Notes: a model not told the origin generated them from the letters alone. A DNA stretch of 64,000 nt from Longimycelium tulufanense (GCF_014645795.1 NZ_BMMK01000009.1:124001-188000); one strand, 5' to 3'; counted from the first letter of the stretch, positions 29,171 to 42,744 are shown. Program-made: numbers and translations.

Positions 29171-31140
29171 GCGAACCTCACCACCATGAGCGCGGCGATC
29201 ACCAGGACCGAACCTCCCAGCATGCTCAGCGCGTAGGAGCGCACGAAACCGGTTTGCAGCCGGCGGAGCCGGCTCGAACTACCGCCGAGCAACGCGGCGA
29301 TGCCGTTCACCAGGCCGTCGACGCCCCTGTTGTCCAGGAACACCAGCGCCCGGGCCAGCCAGGTGCCCGTCCGCGCGACCAACGTCTCGTTGACGGCGTT
29401 GGCGTACAGGTCGGCACGGGCGGCGCGCACCGGCAGCGACACCCGTTCCGGCCGCTCCACCGGAACCGGCCGGCGCCCGACGACCAGCCACGCGACCAGG
29501 GCACCCAACGCGACCAGGGTGATGGTCAGGCCCGTGATCGCCAGCGCGGGCAGCGGCCCGTGTGCCTCCTGCAGCCCGCCCAGCGAGGGCGCCAGGTACC
29601 CGGTCAGTCGGTGGCCCTGGGCGAAGAAGAAACCCGCGCCCACCGAGCCGAGGGCCAGCAGGATCATGGGGACGGTCATCACCAACGGCGACTCGTGCGG
29701 GTGGTACTCGCGACCGTCCTCGGTCCTCAGCTCCCGCCACCGTTCCTTGCCGAAGAACACCATCAGCATCAGGCGAGTCATGTAGAAGGCGGTGATACCG
29801 GCGCCGAGCAACGCCGCGCCGCCGAAGACCCAGCCGCGCCAGCCGGCCTGGCCGAAGGCGGCCTCGATGATGGCGTCCTTGGAGAAGAAGCCGGACAGCC
29901 CCGGGAACCCGATCAGCGCCAGGTAGGCCAGGCCCCAGGTGGCGAAGGTGATCGGCATGTACCGCCACAGCCCGCCCAGCCGGCGGATGTTGCCCTCGTC
30001 GTTCATGCCGTGCATCACCGAGCCCGCACCGAGGAACAGGCCGGCCTTGAAGAAGCCGTGGGTGAGCAGGTGCATGATGCCGAGCGCGTAGCCGAACGGG
30101 CCGAGGCCGACGGCGAGGATCATGTACCCGATCTGGCTCACCGTGGAGTAGGCGAGCACCTTCTTGAAGTCGTCGTAGGCGCAGCCGATGATCGCACCGA
30201 GCAGCAACGTGATCGCGCCAATGGCCATCACGGCCAGCCGCCCGTCCGCGGTCAGGTTGTAGATCGGGTTGGCTCGCGCGATCAGGTAGACACCGGCGGT
30301 GACCATCGTTGCGGCGTGGATGAGCGCGGAGACCGGGGTGGGACCTTCCATCGCGTCCGGCAACCACGCCTGCAGCGGGAACTGGCCGGACTTACCGGCT
30401 GCGCCCAGCAGGATCAGCAGCGTGAGCGCGACGAGCTGGGCGCTGGAGAACTCACCGGCCCGCGCGAACACCTCGGTGTACTGCGTGGTGCCGAGCTGGG
30501 CGAACATGATGAAGATCGCCAGGGCCAGGCCGACGTCACCGACCCGGTTCATCAGGAACGCCTTCTTCGCCGCGGTGGCCGCGGCCGGCCGGTGGTGCCA
30601 GAACGCGATCAGCAGGTACGAGGCGAGACCGACGCCCTCCCAGCCGAAGTACAACGACACGAAACTGTTGCCCAGAACCAGCAGCAGCATCGCGGCGACG
30701 AACAGGTTGAGATAGGCGAAGAACTTCCGGCGGTTCGGGTCGTGCGCCATGTAGCCGATCGAGTAGATGTGGATCAGCGCTCCCACACCCGTGACCAGCA
30801 GCACGAACACCAGGGACAGCGGATCGAGCCGCAGTCCGAAGTCGACCTGGAGCGCGTTGACCGGGATCCAGGAGAACAGCGACAGCTCCCGGACCCGCGC
30901 CGCCTCACCGAACGCACCGGCGGACAGGAACAGCGCCAGCCCGTAGCCGAAGGCGGCGAGCACCGTGGCGCAGCCGAGCAGGTGGCCCCACGCGTTGGTG
31001 CGGCGCCCGCCGAGCAGCAGCACGGCCGCACCGAAGGCGGGCAGCGCGATCAGCAGCCAGGCGTGCTGCGCGATCCCCTCCGCGGGAAGCGGGCTGGCGG
31101 CCAGGAAGTACGGCCCCTGTGCGGCGATTCCACTCGTCAC
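29167..31140 (-). CDS. nuoL: NADH-quinone oxidoreductase subunit L
   Basis: A 657-residue antiporter-like subunit, the distal proton pump with the lateral helix. Typical segments are [11 protein letters not shown]-like [38 protein letters not shown] and [18 protein letters not shown]. Its C-terminal helices match the amphipathic arm. GTG start at 31140, 12 bases after nuoK. Confidence 0.96.
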   Translation of the reverse strand: MTSGIAAQGPYFLAASPLPAEGIAQHAWLLIALPAFGAAVLLLGGRRTNAWGHLLGCATVLAAFGYGLALFLSAGAFGEAARVRELSLFSWIPVNALQVDFGLRLDPLSLVFVLLVTGVGALIHIYSIGYMAHDPNRRKFFAYLNLFVAAMLLLVLGNSFVSLYFGWEGVGLASYLLIAFWHHRPAAATAAKKAFLMNRVGDVGLALAIFIMFAQLGTTQYTEVFARAGEFSSAQLVALTLLILLGAAGKSGQFPLQAWLPDAMEGPTPVSALIHAATMVTAGVYLIARANPIYNLTADGRLAVMAIGAITLLLGAIIGCAYDDFKKVLAYSTVSQIGYMILAVGLGPFGYALGIMHLLTHGFFKAGLFLGAGSVMHGMNDEGNIRRLGGLWRYMPITFATWGLAYLALIGFPGLSGFFSKDAIIEAAFGQAGWRGWVFGGAALLGAGITAFYMTRLMLMVFFGKERWRELRTEDGREYHPHESPLVMTVPMILLALGSVGAGFFFAQGHRLTGYLAPSLGGLQEAHGPLPALAITGLTITLVALGALVAWLVVGRRPVPVERPERVSLPVRAARADLYANAVNETLVARTGTWLARALVFLDNRGVDGLVNGIAALLGGSSSRLRRLQTGFVRSYALSMLGGSVLVIAALMVVRFA

Positions 31141-31152
31141 CTGACGCCCCTT

Positions 31153-31452
31153 TTAGTACTTGAGCAGGTTGGCGTCGTCGACCGAGGCCGAGCGACGGGT
31201 TCGGAAGATGGACATGATGATCGCCAGTCCGACGACCACCTCCGCGGCGGCCACGACCATCACGAAGAACGCCATCACCTGGCCGTCCAGCGACCCGTTG
31301 ACCCGGGCGAAGGTGACCAGCGACAGGTTCACGGCGTTGAGCATCAGCTCGATGCACATGAACACGACGATCGCGTTGCGTCGCACCAGTACGCCGACGG
31401 TGCCGATGGTGAACAGCAACGCGGACAGCATCAGGTAGTAGGTATGGGTCAC
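31153..31452 (-). CDS. nuoK: NADH-quinone oxidoreductase subunit K
   Basis: A 99-residue, three-helix membrane subunit. The buried glutamates needed for coupling are visible in [12 protein letters not shown] and [13 protein letters not shown]. The GTG start overlaps the nuoJ stop by GTGA. Length is standard for the family. Confidence 0.96.
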   Translation of the reverse strand: MTHTYYLMLSALLFTIGTVGVLVRRNAIVVFMCIELMLNAVNLSLVTFARVNGSLDGQVMAFFVMVVAAAEVVVGLAIIMSIFRTRRSASVDDANLLKY

Positions 31453-32483
31453 CGCCGGGCCTCCGAAGAACGCGCTGTGTGCGCCGATTCCGCATCGTCC
31501 GAAGTGGACGTTGTCTCCCGCGTCTCCCGCGCGTCGTCCGGGTCTGCGGCCGGGTGGGTACTCCCGTGCCCGTTGTTGGTGTGCCCGGGCGGCTGAGCCT
31601 CACCGCTGCCGCCGCCCGAGGTCTCCTCGGGCGTCTCGTGCTCGTGCGGTGCCAGCGCGTGCGCGTCGGGTCCGGGCACCTCGCCCCGCACCTCGGCGAT
31701 GTCGCCGGCCAGCGCCTCCCGCGTCGTGGACTCGATGATCTCCGACAGCGACTCGGGCGCGATCGACCCGTCCGGCAGGAGTGCCGGCGTGGCAACGGAG
31801 TTCGCGGTGGCGTAGACGCCGGGCCCGGGCAGTGGCGAGGGACGCTCGTACTCGCCGCGGAACCGGGCCTCGGCCAGCTCCCGCTGGGTGCGCCGCGTAC
31901 CGCGGCGCTTGTCGGTGAACGCCAGCACCATCGCGCCGACCGCGGCGGTGATCAGCAGGGCCGAGGTCAGTTCGAACGGGAACAGGTAGTCGGTGAAGAT
32001 CAGCCGACCCAGGTTGACCACGTTCCCGTCGCCCGCGTTGACGTGTGCCAGGCCGACCGCCTGCACCCCGACCAGCGCCCGGGCCAGGCCACCGGCCATC
32101 AGGCCGGCGAAACCCAGGCCGAGCACGGCGGCGGCGAGACGCTGGCCACGCAACACCTCGACCACCGAGTCCGAGCTGTCCCGGCCCACGAGCATGAGCA
32201 CGAACAGGAACAGCATCATGATCGCGCCGGTGTAGACGATGATCTGCACCACGCCGAGGAACGGTGCCCGCTGCGCCATGTACAGCACGCCGAGGCTCAA
32301 CATGCTCAACGCCAGCCACAGCGCGGAGTGCACGGCGTTGCGGGCGAACACCATCCCCAGTCCGCCGGCCACCGCCAGCGGGCCGAGGATCCAGAAGGCG
32401 ATGGTCTCCCCGGTGGTGATGGTTTCGGTGGCCTGCTGCGCGAGCGGCAGCGCCGTGAAAGCGTGTACCAGCATCGCGCTCAC
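31449..32483 (-). CDS. nuoJ: NADH-quinone oxidoreductase subunit J with long C-terminal tail
   Basis: A 344-residue NuoJ: five membrane helices in about the first 175 residues, including [20 protein letters not shown], the hinge helix of complex I. The rest is a hydrophilic extension of about 150 residues, ending in a His/Glu/Thr/Ser-rich stretch ([13 protein letters not shown]). Most NuoJ proteins are near 170-260 residues. The GTG start overlaps the nuoI stop by GTGA; an ATG three codons later is possible. Confidence 0.95.
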   Translation of the reverse strand: MSAMLVHAFTALPLAQQATETITTGETIAFWILGPLAVAGGLGMVFARNAVHSALWLALSMLSLGVLYMAQRAPFLGVVQIIVYTGAIMMLFLFVLMLVGRDSSDSVVEVLRGQRLAAAVLGLGFAGLMAGGLARALVGVQAVGLAHVNAGDGNVVNLGRLIFTDYLFPFELTSALLITAAVGAMVLAFTDKRRGTRRTQRELAEARFRGEYERPSPLPGPGVYATANSVATPALLPDGSIAPESLSEIIESTTREALAGDIAEVRGEVPGPDAHALAPHEHETPEETSGGGSGEAQPPGHTNNGHGSTHPAADPDDARETRETTSTSDDAESAHTARSSEARR

Positions 32484-33049
32484 CGCTGGACCTCCTGCGA
32501 CCCGTTGGTCTGCGGCCCGTTGGTGAAGCGCTGCCCGGCCTCCCGCGCGAGGTCCGGACCCTTCACGTAGTAGTCCTGCTCGGTCTGGCCGAGCCGCATC
32601 GGGTGCGGCGGCGCCTCCATCCCCGGCAGCAGCGGGGCGAGCAGGTCCTCCTTGGTGTAGATGAGCTTCTGCCGGTCGTCGTCGGCCAGCTCGTACTCGC
32701 TGATCATGGTGAGCGCCCGGGTCGGGCACGCCTCGATGCACAGGCCGCAGCCGATGCAGCGCAAATAGTTGATCTGGTAGTCCCGGCCGTACCGCTCGCC
32801 GGGCGAGTACCGCTCGGCCTCGGTGTTGTCCCCGCCCTCGACGTAGATCGCGTCCGCGGGGCAGGCCCACGCGCACAGCTCGCAGCCGACGCACTTCTCC
32901 AGCCCGTCCGGGTGCCGGTTGAGCTGGTGGCGGCCGTGGTACCGCGGCGCGGGCACCTTCTTGACCTCGGGGTAGGACTCGGTGACCACCTTCTTGAACA
33001 TCGTGGAGAAGGTGACCCCGAAGCCCTTGAGGGGATCAAGGAGTCCCAT
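32480..33049 (-). CDS. nuoI: NADH-quinone oxidoreductase subunit I
   Basis: A 189-residue peripheral-arm subunit with two 4Fe-4S motifs, [12 protein letters not shown] and [12 protein letters not shown] (clusters N6a and N6b), which pass electrons to N2 in NuoB. ATG 33049 has GGAGG six bases upstream. It overlaps the end of nuoH by 14 bases and nuoJ by 4. Confidence 0.96.
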   Translation of the reverse strand: MGLLDPLKGFGVTFSTMFKKVVTESYPEVKKVPAPRYHGRHQLNRHPDGLEKCVGCELCAWACPADAIYVEGGDNTEAERYSPGERYGRDYQINYLRCIGCGLCIEACPTRALTMISEYELADDDRQKLIYTKEDLLAPLLPGMEAPPHPMRLGQTEQDYYVKGPDLAREAGQRFTNGPQTNGSQEVQR

Positions 33050-34409
33050 CGCCGTCCTCCTTCCGTCCCGGGCCGGACCCGATCGCGGTCCGCCCGGTGT
33101 CCTGTGCGGCTGGCACGCTGTCCCCTTCGCCCTCCCGGTGGTGCCTGCCGCCGAGTTCCCGGCGAACCCGCGGTGTCCTGGGCACCTTCAGGTCCGGCGG
33201 CGGGAGCGGGTAGTCACTGCCGGACACCGGGAGTTCGGTCTCCTCGTGCCGCACCGCCCGGTCCGGGAGCAGGAAGGTGACCAGCAGCAGGGCCACGAGC
33301 AGGATGCCGCCGACGATGAGGATCTGCTGGCTGGTGATGCCCTGCGTGGTGCGCAGCGCCCGGATCGTGCTGACCGCGAGGAACCACAGCAGGGCGACCG
33401 GGACCAGGACCTTCCAGCCCAGCCGCATGAACTGGTCGTACCGCAGCCGCGGCAGCGTGCCGCGCAGCCAGATGAACACGAACAGGAAGAACAGGGTCTT
33501 GCCGAGGAACCACAACAGCGGCCACCAGCCGGTGTTGAGCACGCCGTCGCCGACCGCCGACAGCGGCCAGGGCGCCCGCCAACCACCGAAGAACAGCGTG
33601 GTGGCCAGTGCCGAGACCGTGACCATGTTGATGTACTCGGAGAGGAAGAACAACGCGAACTTCAGCGACGAGTACTCGGTGTGGAATCCGCCGACCAGCT
33701 CGGACTCGGCCTCGGGCAGGTCGAACGGGGCGCGGTTGGTCTCCCCGACCATCGACGCCATGTAGATCACGAAGCTGATCGGCAGCAGCCAGAAGAACCA
33801 GCCGTGCGCCTGCGCCTCCACGATGCCGGCGGTGGACAGCGTCCCGGAGTAGAGGACCACCGACACGATGGCCAGGCCCATGGCGATCTCGTAGGAGATG
33901 ACCTGGGCGGCCGAGCGCAGCGAGCCCAGCAGCGGGTAGGGCGAGCCGGAGGACCAGCCGGACAACACGATGCCGTAGACGCCGACCGCGGCGACGGCGA
34001 GCACGACGAGCACGCCCACCGGCAGGTCGACCAGCTGCAGCGCGGTCCGCTCGCCGAAGATCGACACCTCCGGCCCCATCGGGATGACCGCGAAGGCCAA
34101 GAACGCCGGGATGGTGGAGATCACCGGAGCCAGGAAGTACACCCACTTGTCGGCCAGGACCGGCCGGATGTCTTCCTTGAACGCCAGCTTCAGGCCGTCG
34201 GCCAGGGACTGCAGCATGCCGAACGGGCCGACCCGGTTCGGGCCGATCCGGTGCTGCATCCGGGCGACCACGCGCCGCTCGAACCAGATCATGAACAACG
34301 TCATCACGACGAGCAACGCGAAGATCGCGATGACCTTGCCGATGATCAGCCAGAGCGGGTCGTCCGCGAGCAGCTCCTGCACCGGCGTGCCCTGTGCCAG
34401 CCGGGTCAT
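33036..34409 (-). CDS. nuoH: NADH-quinone oxidoreductase subunit H
   Basis: A 457-residue membrane subunit that forms the quinone chamber with NuoB and NuoD. Family motifs include [20 protein letters not shown] near the N-terminus and [19 protein letters not shown] in the central loop. The core ends near residue 390; a polar basic tail follows, as is common in actinobacteria. The ATG start overlaps the nuoG stop by ATGA. Confidence 0.96.
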   Translation of the reverse strand: MTRLAQGTPVQELLADDPLWLIIGKVIAIFALLVVMTLFMIWFERRVVARMQHRIGPNRVGPFGMLQSLADGLKLAFKEDIRPVLADKWVYFLAPVISTIPAFLAFAVIPMGPEVSIFGERTALQLVDLPVGVLVVLAVAAVGVYGIVLSGWSSGSPYPLLGSLRSAAQVISYEIAMGLAIVSVVLYSGTLSTAGIVEAQAHGWFFWLLPISFVIYMASMVGETNRAPFDLPEAESELVGGFHTEYSSLKFALFFLSEYINMVTVSALATTLFFGGWRAPWPLSAVGDGVLNTGWWPLLWFLGKTLFFLFVFIWLRGTLPRLRYDQFMRLGWKVLVPVALLWFLAVSTIRALRTTQGITSQQILIVGGILLVALLLVTFLLPDRAVRHEETELPVSGSDYPLPPPDLKVPRTPRVRRELGGRHHREGEGDSVPAAQDTGRTAIGSGPGRKEDGDGTP

Positions 34410-36903
34410 GCCTCACCTCCGGTCGGGGCCGCGGTGACGGTGACGAGCGCGCCGTGACCGGCGCCGAGGTTGCGGCGCACCGCCGACGGCCCGGAGTTGG
34501 TGGGCAGCCACACCACGCCGTCCGGCAGGTCGGTCTCGGCGGCGGGCAGCGTCACCGCGCCGCGCTCGGTGGCCACCGTGACCGGCTCACCGAAGACGAC
34601 GCCGAGCCGCCGCGCGGTGACGGCGGACAACCGCGCGACCGGCGCCCGCGCCGTTCCGGCCAGGTGTGGCTCGCCGTCCTGCAGCGAGCCGTTGTCGATG
34701 AGCTGCCGCCAGGTGGCGAGCACGGCCTGTCCCTGTCCGGGCCGGTGTGCCGCGCTGGCCGGTTCCCGGGGCGTGTCCGGCCTCCGTCCACTGTAGACAC
34801 CCAGCCGCTGCAGGTCGTCGGCGGTCGCCTCCGGGGTCTGGGTGAACAGGTCGGCGTCCATCTCCACGGCCAGCGTGTCCAGCACCCGGCAGTCCGGCAC
34901 CGCCCCGGTGCCTTCCAGGATGGTGCCGAACGGCCGCTGCCGGCCCTCCCAGTTGAGGTAGCTGCCGGACTTCTCCACCGCGGGCGCCACCGGGAGCACC
35001 ACGTCGGCGTGCGCGGTCACCGCGCTGTGCCGCAGTTCCAGGCTGACCACGAAGTCGGCGGCGCGCAGCGCCTCCTCGGCGAGCCGGGGGTCGGGCAGGT
35101 CGTAGGGGTCGACGCCGCCGACGACGAGTCCGGACAGCTCGCCGGAGGTGGCGGCGGCCAGCATGGCACCGGTGTCGCGGCCGGGTCGGGCGGGCAGCGC
35201 ACCGGGCCGCAGGCCCCAGGACAGCTCGACCTCGGCCCGGGCATCCGGGTCGGTCACCGGCCGGCCGCCGGGCAGCAGCGTGGGCAGCACGCCCGCCTCC
35301 AGCGCGCCGCGCTCGCCGGCCCGGCGCGGGACCCACGCCAGCCGGGCTCCGGTCAGGTCGGCCAGCCGGACCACCGCGGAGAACAGGCCGGGAATCTCGG
35401 CGGCGCGCTCACCCACCAGCACAACGGATCCGGTGCGGCGCAACGCTTCCACGACGTCCGCGCGCTCCGAGCGCAGCGGCAGCGCGGACACGACCGTCGC
35501 CTCCGCCCCGGGCGCGCACGCGACCAGCTCGCCGAAGGTCTTCTCCACCGACGGCGTCCGCCACTGTCCGATGTGGAACACCCGGGTCTTCCCGGTGCGC
35601 GCGGCCTTGCGCAGCCGTAGAAAGACGATGGGCGACTCCTCCTCCGGCTCGAAGGCGACGCACAGCACCGCGGGTGCCGCCTCCAGGTCGGCGTAGCTGA
35701 CGCCCTCGTCGTCGAGCCGGGTACCGACCACCTCCGAGGCGAGGAACTCCAGTTCCTCGGTGGAATGCGGGCGGGCACGGAAGTCGACGTCGTTCGTACC
35801 GAGTGCGACGCGGGCGAACTTCGCGTAGGCGTAGGCGTCCTCGACGGTGAGCCGACCGCCGGCCAGCACACCGACCCCGTTCTTCTTCCGCGCGGCCAGC
35901 AGGCCGTCGGCGGCCGTGCGCAACGCCTCGGTCCACGACGCCTCACGCAGCTCGCCGCTCCTGTCGTCGCGCACCATCGGCCGCAGCACCCGGTCGGCGG
36001 CGGTGGTGTAGGTGAAGGCGAAGCGCCCCTTGTCGCAGTTCCATTCCTCGTTGACCGCCGGGTCCTCACCGGCCAGCCGACGCATCACCTTGCCGCGCCG
36101 CCAGTCGGTGCGCTGCGCGCATCCGGACGCACAGTGCTCGCACACGCTGGGTGTGGACATCAGGTCGAACGGGCGGGCCCGGAACCGGTAGGCGGCACTG
36201 GTCAGCGCCCCGACCGGGCAGATCTGGATGGTGTTGCCGGAGAAGTAGCTCTGCTCGCCGGTGCCGCCCGCACCCTCGATCGCGGCCGTGCCCGAGGTGC
36301 CCACCTGCTGGTGCACGCCGCGCTCCAGCATGTCCAGGAACCGGTCCCCGGCGATCTGCTGGGAGAACCGGGTGCACCGCTGGCACAGCACGCACCGCTC
36401 CCGGTCCAGCAGGATCTGGCTGGTGACCGGGATCGGCTTGGGGAAGGTGCGCTTGACGTCGACGAACCGCGAGTCCGCGCGGCCGTGCTTGAGTGCCTGG
36501 TTCTGCAGCGGGCACTCGCCACCCTTGTCGCAGATCGGGCAGTCCAGGGGGTGGTTGATGAGCAGCAGCTCCATCACGCCCTGCTGCGCCTTGTCCGCCA
36601 CCGGCGAGGTGCGCTGCGTCCGCACCACCATGCCGTCGGCCACGGCCATCGTGCAGGACGCCTGCGGCTTCGGCATCGGCCGGCCGCCCATCTCCACCTC
36701 GACCAGGCACTGGCGGCACGCGCCGGCCGGCTCGAGGAGCGGGTGGTCACAGAACCGCGGGATGACGATGCCCAGCCGCTCCGCGGTCCGGATGAGCATC
36801 TCGCCCTTGGGCGCGACCACGTCCACGCCGTCGATCGTCAGGCGGACGTGGCCCTCCGGTACGGGCGGGGCTTCGCCCTGCTGGTTCTGCTCCGGGGCAA
36901 CTG

Positions 36904-36907
<4 letters not shown>
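34406..36907 (-). CDS. nuoG: NADH-quinone oxidoreductase subunit G
   Basis: An 833-residue iron-sulfur subunit of the NADH module. The N-terminal ferredoxin domain has a 2Fe-2S motif ending in [11 protein letters not shown]; then come [13 protein letters not shown], the [10 protein letters not shown] cluster motif and [10 protein letters not shown] at the start of the molybdopterin-oxidoreductase-like domain. ATG 36907 overlaps the nuoF stop (ATGA). The C-terminal half is diverged, as usual. Confidence 0.96.
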
Positions 36908-38220
<1,313 letters not shown>

Positions 38221-38230
38221 GCCCGCCCCC

Positions 38231-39022
38231 TCACTTCTTCTCCGGCACGTCGGGCAGGGGCGCGTCGTCCGGCATGGCCGGTGCCGTCCAGCCCTGCTCC
38301 TGGGCGAGCCAGGCGCCCCGCAGCGTCTCCGGCGACGCCGAGGGACCATCCACATCGGACTCGCGGCCCCCGAAGAAACCGGCGAGCTGCAGCCCGACCT
38401 GCTTGAAGTCGGTCAGTGGCGCGCCGCGGGTGGGGTTCGGCCGCTCCCCCCGCTGCAACGCCTTCACCAGCTCCACCGCGGACTCCGGCGTCTGCTTGTC
38501 GAAGAACTCGTAGTTGACCTGCAGCACGGGGGCGAAGTCGCAGGCGGCCAGGCACTCGACGTGCTCCAGGGTGACCGAGCCGGGCGTACCCGGTTCGCCG
38601 GCCGTCTCCTCGTGCCCGAGCGGGCGCTCCTCGCCGCCGAGGTGCTCGGCGAGCGTGCGGTAGATCTTCTCGCCGCCCAGTGCCGCGCAGAGCGTGTTGG
38701 TGCACACGCTCACCAGGTGCTCGCCGCAGGGGCGGCGCTTGTACATGGTGTAGAAGGTGGCGACCGCGCTCACCTCAGCCTTGCTGAGGTCGAGCTGCTC
38801 TGCACAGAACTCGATCCCGGCCTGGCTGACGTAGCCCTCCACCGACTGCACCAGGTGCAGCAGCGGCAGCAGGGCGGACTGCGCCACCGGGTACCTCGCG
38901 ATGATCTGCTTGGCCTTGGTGCGGACATCCGAAGAAAACACTGCGGACACCGCGGTTCCGACGGTCGCGTCCGGACGGTGGGCCGATCCGCCCATCGTGG
39001 ACTCGTTCGGCGACTCGCTCAC
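38231..39022 (-). CDS. nuoE: NADH-quinone oxidoreductase subunit E
   Basis: A 263-residue thioredoxin-fold subunit with the 2Fe-2S ligands in CTNTLC and CLAACDFAP. The C-terminal 55 residues or so after the ferredoxin core are Pro/Ala-rich and not needed for cluster binding. The GTG start overlaps the nuoD stop by GTGA. Confidence 0.95.
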   Translation of the reverse strand: MSESPNESTMGGSAHRPDATVGTAVSAVFSSDVRTKAKQIIARYPVAQSALLPLLHLVQSVEGYVSQAGIEFCAEQLDLSKAEVSAVATFYTMYKRRPCGEHLVSVCTNTLCAALGGEKIYRTLAEHLGGEERPLGHEETAGEPGTPGSVTLEHVECLAACDFAPVLQVNYEFFDKQTPESAVELVKALQRGERPNPTRGAPLTDFKQVGLQLAGFFGGRESDVDGPSASPETLRGAWLAQEQGWTAPAMPDDAPLPDVPEKK

Positions 39023-40362
39023 CGGTCCACACCTCCCATCACGGGGTCCAGCGACGCCACCGACGCGATGACGTCCGCCACCAGCCCGCCCTCGCACATG
39101 GCTGGCATCGCCTGGAGGTTGACGAAGCTGGGCTCGCGGGCGTGCACCCGCAACGGCCGGGTGCCGCCGTCGGAGACCAGGTGGTAGCCCAGCTCGCCGC
39201 GCGGCGACTCGACCGGCACGTAGACCTGGCCGGGCGGGACGTCGAAGCCCTCGGTCACCAGCTTGAAGTGGTGGATCAGGGCTTCCATGGACTGGCCCAT
39301 GATCCGCCGCACGTGCTCCAGGGAGTTGCCCATGCCGTCCGGGCCGATGGTGAGCTGGGCCGGCCAGGCGATCTTCTTGTCCGCCACCATGACCGGGCCC
39401 GGCTCCAGCTTGTCCAGGCACTGCCGGACGATGCGCAGCGACTGGTGGATCTCGGCCACCCGCAGCAGGTAGCGGGCGTAGCAGTCGGCGTCGGTGCTGG
39501 TCGGGACGTCGAACTCGTACTCCTCGTAACCGCAGTACGGCTCGACCTTGCGCAGGTCCCAGGGCAGCCCGGCCGAGCGAAGTACCGGCCCGGTGACGCC
39601 GAGCTGCAGGCAGCCGTCCAGGGGCAGGTACCCGACGCCCCGCAGCCGCTTCTTCCAGATCGTCTGGCCGGTCAGCAGTTTGTCGTAGTCGGGCAGCCGG
39701 TGGTCCATCACCTTGAGGAAGTCCCGGATCTTCTGCCCGTAGCCCTCGGGGAGGTCCTGGGCCAGGCCGCCGGGCCGGATGAACGCGTGGTTCATCCGCA
39801 GTCCGGTGAGGAACTCCAGCAGGTGCAGGACCTCCTCGCGCTCCCGGAAACCGGAGGTCATCGCGGTGAGCGCGCCCAGCTCCATGCCGCCGGTGGCGAG
39901 CGCGACCAGGTGCGAGCTGACCCGGTTCAGCTCCATCAGCAGGACCCGGATCACCTGGGCACGGCGCGGCACCTCGATGCCGAGTAGCTTCTCCACCGCC
40001 ATGCAGTAGGCGGCCTCGTTGTGCAGTGGCGCCAGGTAGTCCGCGCGCGTCACGAAGGTGACGCCCTGCGTCCAGTTCCGGTACTCGCAGTTCTTCTCGA
40101 TGCCCGTGTGCAGGTAGCCGATCACCGCGCGGGCCTGGGTGACCGTCTCACCCTCCAGCTCCAGCACGATCCGGAGCACGCCGTGCGTCGACGGGTGTTG
40201 TGGGCCGAGGTTGATGACGATCCGCTCGTCGTGGGTGACGTCGTCCAGGATCGTGTCCCAGTCGCCACCGGTGACGGTGTAGACGCGACCCTCGGTCGTC
40301 TCGCGGGCCGAGGCGTACGGGTCGCCCATCTCGTGGTGGTGGAAGTCAGTGTCGGTACTCAT
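39019..40362 (-). CDS. nuoD: NADH-quinone oxidoreductase subunit D
   Basis: A 447-residue 49-kDa subunit that forms the quinone-reduction site with NuoB. The segment [21 protein letters not shown] carries the conserved His-rich loop; later motifs include [19 protein letters not shown] 40362. A 69-base gap with a hairpin and A/T run separates it from nuoC, the largest gap within the operon. Confidence 0.96.
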   Translation of the reverse strand: MSTDTDFHHHEMGDPYASARETTEGRVYTVTGGDWDTILDDVTHDERIVINLGPQHPSTHGVLRIVLELEGETVTQARAVIGYLHTGIEKNCEYRNWTQGVTFVTRADYLAPLHNEAAYCMAVEKLLGIEVPRRAQVIRVLLMELNRVSSHLVALATGGMELGALTAMTSGFREREEVLHLLEFLTGLRMNHAFIRPGGLAQDLPEGYGQKIRDFLKVMDHRLPDYDKLLTGQTIWKKRLRGVGYLPLDGCLQLGVTGPVLRSAGLPWDLRKVEPYCGYEEYEFDVPTSTDADCYARYLLRVAEIHQSLRIVRQCLDKLEPGPVMVADKKIAWPAQLTIGPDGMGNSLEHVRRIMGQSMEALIHHFKLVTEGFDVPPGQVYVPVESPRGELGYHLVSDGGTRPLRVHAREPSFVNLQAMPAMCEGGLVADVIASVASLDPVMGGVDR

Positions 40363-40378
40363 CGGGTCATGCCCTCCG

Positions 40379-40400
40379 AAAAAGGCGCCGCAGGCGCGGC
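40379..40400 (-). terminator. possible attenuator between nuoC and nuoD
   Basis: On the transcribed strand GCCGC-GCCT-GCGGC (40387-40400) is followed three bases later by five Ts (40379-40383). The stem is short, so this is at best a weak terminator or a processing site inside the nuo operon. Confidence 0.3.
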
Positions 40401-40431
40401 AACGGGCTTCGTGGGCCGTTCGCCACGGGCG

Positions 40432-41190
40432 TCACGAGTAGGCCCTCCGCTGGTCCGGCGGCGGGATCTCCGCGCCCTTGTACTCCACCGGCACGCCACC
40501 GAGCGGGTAGTCCCTGCGTTGCGGGTGCCCGTCCCAGTCGTCCGGCATGAGGATGCGGGTCAGCGCGGGGTGTCCGTCGTAGACGATGCCGAACATGTCC
40601 CACGCCTCCCGCTCGTGCCAGTCGGCGGTCGGATACACCTCGACGACGCTGGGGATGTGTGGGTCGTCGACGTCCACACACACCTCCAGGCGGATGCGCC
40701 GCCGGTAGGTCATCGACGTCAGCTGGTAGACCGAGTGCAGCCGCTGCGGGACCTCCGGCCCGTAGTCCACACCGGACACTGAGCTGCACAGCTCGAACCG
40801 CAACGCCGGGTCGTCGCGCAGGATCCGGCAGGTCTCCACCAGATGCTCGCGCCGGAGGTAGAAGGTGATCTCCCCGCGGTCGATGGTCACCTGCTGCACG
40901 GCCTCATGCGGGACGCCGTGCTCGGTGAGCGCGTCGGCGAGCTGGTCGGCGACCTCGTCGAACCAGCCGCCATAGGGCCGCTCGCTCGGCGGCGGGGTGT
41001 AGGCGGGCAGCCGCAGGCCGCCGAACCCGGTGGTGTCACCGGTGTCCTGCACGCCGAACATGCCCCTGCGGGACCGACCGGCAACCACGCCGGGTCCCCC
41101 GTTGCCGGTCGTCGGCTCCAGCTCGGCCCGGTGCCGCGGGTGCTCCTCACCCGGGGCGGGGGTGCCCTTGCTCGGCTCGTCGCTGCTCAT
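40432..41190 (-). CDS. nuoC: NADH-quinone oxidoreductase subunit C
   Basis: A 252-residue 30-kDa subunit with the signature [14 protein letters not shown] and [13 protein letters not shown]. About 55 polar residues (Glu, Pro, Gly-rich) precede the core, an N-terminal extension typical of actinobacteria. ATG 41190 is five bases after the nuoB stop. Confidence 0.95.
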   Translation of the reverse strand: MSSDEPSKGTPAPGEEHPRHRAELEPTTGNGGPGVVAGRSRRGMFGVQDTGDTTGFGGLRLPAYTPPPSERPYGGWFDEVADQLADALTEHGVPHEAVQQVTIDRGEITFYLRREHLVETCRILRDDPALRFELCSSVSGVDYGPEVPQRLHSVYQLTSMTYRRRIRLEVCVDVDDPHIPSVVEVYPTADWHEREAWDMFGIVYDGHPALTRILMPDDWDGHPQRRDYPLGGVPVEYKGAEIPPPDQRRAYS

Positions 41191-41195
41191 ACCGC

Positions 41196-41747
41196 TCACT
41201 TCTTCTTCGCGTAGCGGACGGAGGACGGAACAAGCTCGGTGTGGTAGCCACTCTCCGCGAGCTGTTTGGCCCGCTTCGGTCCGAGCGGCTCGTCCATGAT
41301 CTTCGCGTGGATCTTCAGGATCGCGTCCATGAGCATCTCCGGGCGCGGCGGGCAGCCCGGGAGGTACATGTCGACCGGCACGACGTGGTCGACGCCCTGC
41401 ACGACGGCGTAGTTGTTGAACATGCCGCCGGAAGAGGCGCACACGCCCATCGAGAGCACCCAGCGCGGCTCGGGCATCTGGTCGTAGATCTGGCGCAGTA
41501 CGGGCGCCATCTTCTGCGACACCCGACCGGCGACGATCATCAGGTCGGCCTGCCGGGGCGAGGCGCGGAACACCTCCATGCCGAAGCGTGCCAGGTCGTA
41601 GCGGGGCGCGCCGGTGGTCATCATCTCGATGGCGCAGCAGGCCAGGCCGAACGTGGCCGGCCACAGCGAGGACTTGCGGGTCCAGTTGACCAGCTTCTCC
41701 ACGCTGGTCAGCAGGATCCCGTTGGGAAGGTGTTCTTCCAGACCCAC
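41196..41747 (-). CDS. nuoB: NADH-quinone oxidoreductase subunit B
   Basis: A 183-residue subunit carrying cluster N2. Ligands lie in [19 protein letters not shown] and [12 protein letters not shown] 41747 has GGAGG seven bases upstream. Comparison with the second, shorter NuoB-like protein at 2108-2557 shows all four cysteines kept in both. Confidence 0.96.
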   Translation of the reverse strand: MGLEEHLPNGILLTSVEKLVNWTRKSSLWPATFGLACCAIEMMTTGAPRYDLARFGMEVFRASPRQADLMIVAGRVSQKMAPVLRQIYDQMPEPRWVLSMGVCASSGGMFNNYAVVQGVDHVVPVDMYLPGCPPRPEMLMDAILKIHAKIMDEPLGPKRAKQLAESGYHTELVPSSVRYAKKK

Positions 41748-41766
41748 GGCGTGACCTCCCCCTCGA

Positions 41767-42240
41767 TCAGTTCCAGTCCAGGCCGCCGCGCCGCCATACG
41801 TACACGTAGGCGAAGCCGACGGTGATGATGAACAGGGCGATCTCGACCAGCCCGAACACGCCGAGCGCGTCCGCCGACACCGCGAACGGGTAGAGGAACA
41901 CCATCTCGATGTCGAACAGGATGAAGAGCATCGCCGTCAGGTAGTAGGCGACCGGCATGCGACCGCCGCCGACGATCGGCTGCGGTGAGGGCTCGATCCC
42001 GCACTCGTAGGCGTCGAGCTTGGCGCGGTTGTAGCGGCGCGGGCCGACAAAGGGCGCGATCACCACGGAGAAGATCGCGAATCCCGCGGCGAGGACGAAC
42101 AGCAGGACGAGCGGGACGTACAGGGCGAGCCCGGTCGCCGGGTCGGCGGGCGGCGGTTGCTGCGCCGGGTGCACCGGGGCGGCCAACGCCGCCTCGATCA
42201 CCGGTCCGGCAACGGTGGTGGTCACCCCGAGCACTGGCAC
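41767..42240 (-). CDS. nuoA: NADH-quinone oxidoreductase subunit A
   Basis: A 157-residue, three-helix membrane subunit. The conserved loop is YECGIEPS, followed by [19 protein letters not shown] place the start at GTG 42240, which has AAAGGA eight bases upstream; the frame stays open to 42285 but the earlier GTG sits directly against GGAGG. A Rex-type operator lies 125 bases upstream. Confidence 0.93.
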   Translation of the reverse strand: MPVLGVTTTVAGPVIEAALAAPVHPAQQPPPADPATGLALYVPLVLLFVLAAGFAIFSVVIAPFVGPRRYNRAKLDAYECGIEPSPQPIVGGGRMPVAYYLTAMLFILFDIEMVFLYPFAVSADALGVFGLVEIALFIITVGFAYVYVWRRGGLDWN

Positions 42241-42744
42241 CGTGCCCGTCCTTTCGTCAGCGTCGCTCCCACTGCGGCGCGCCACCCTCCGGGCGCCTCG
42301 GCGGCGACCCTAAGCGGGCGATCACGTTCACCCCCAGTGAGGCTCTCCTAACTCGGCGCGTAGCTTGTGAACTGGTTCACGAACTCTTGCAGCGCAGTCT
42401 ACGACGCGGGACGTGGTTGACGTCACCACCCCACCGGGAGCTGTTACGTGGGCGGTATCACACCTGGTCGGGACCGCTGTGAGGCGAGTCACCGGTGGTC
42501 TGGACGACCGCCGTCTGGCGGCCCCGCGGACCACCGAGCGGTTACCCCAGGTCAACCCCCATTCGGGTGATAGAAGCCGCCGCCAGCGGATTGCTCGATC
42601 GGACCAGTCGGCCGCCAGCCATTTGTCAACGCCACGTACGTCACAGCAACCCCGACAGCGACGATTCGGGCCCGGTTTCGGGGGCCGAGATCGAGAGAAG
42701 CCGGGCCAGGTGTCGACTGACCCGGCTCATGGGTGGGGGCAGCG
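42241..42744. other. nuo promoter region
   Basis: A 504-base region between the nuoA start and the end of the DUF397 gene. It holds a Rex-type operator at 42365-42382 and no gene that I can support on either strand. The nuo promoter must lie here. Confidence 0.6.
42365..42382. promoter_or_regulatory. Rex-type operator upstream of nuoA
   Basis: TTGTGAACTGGTTCACGA matches the known actinomycete Rex consensus TTGTGAA-N4-TTCACAA with one outer-arm mismatch. The inner GTGAAC-TG-GTTCAC is perfectly palindromic. In Streptomyces coelicolor Rex represses the nuo operon when NADH/NAD+ is low, so the position is as expected. Confidence 0.8.

Noticed and set aside
26384-31596. Long + strand open frames (950 and 818 codons) opposite nuoL, nuoM and nuoN
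   Set aside because: They are antisense shadows of membrane-protein genes, with Arg/Gln/His-rich translations. The minus-strand genes are certain.
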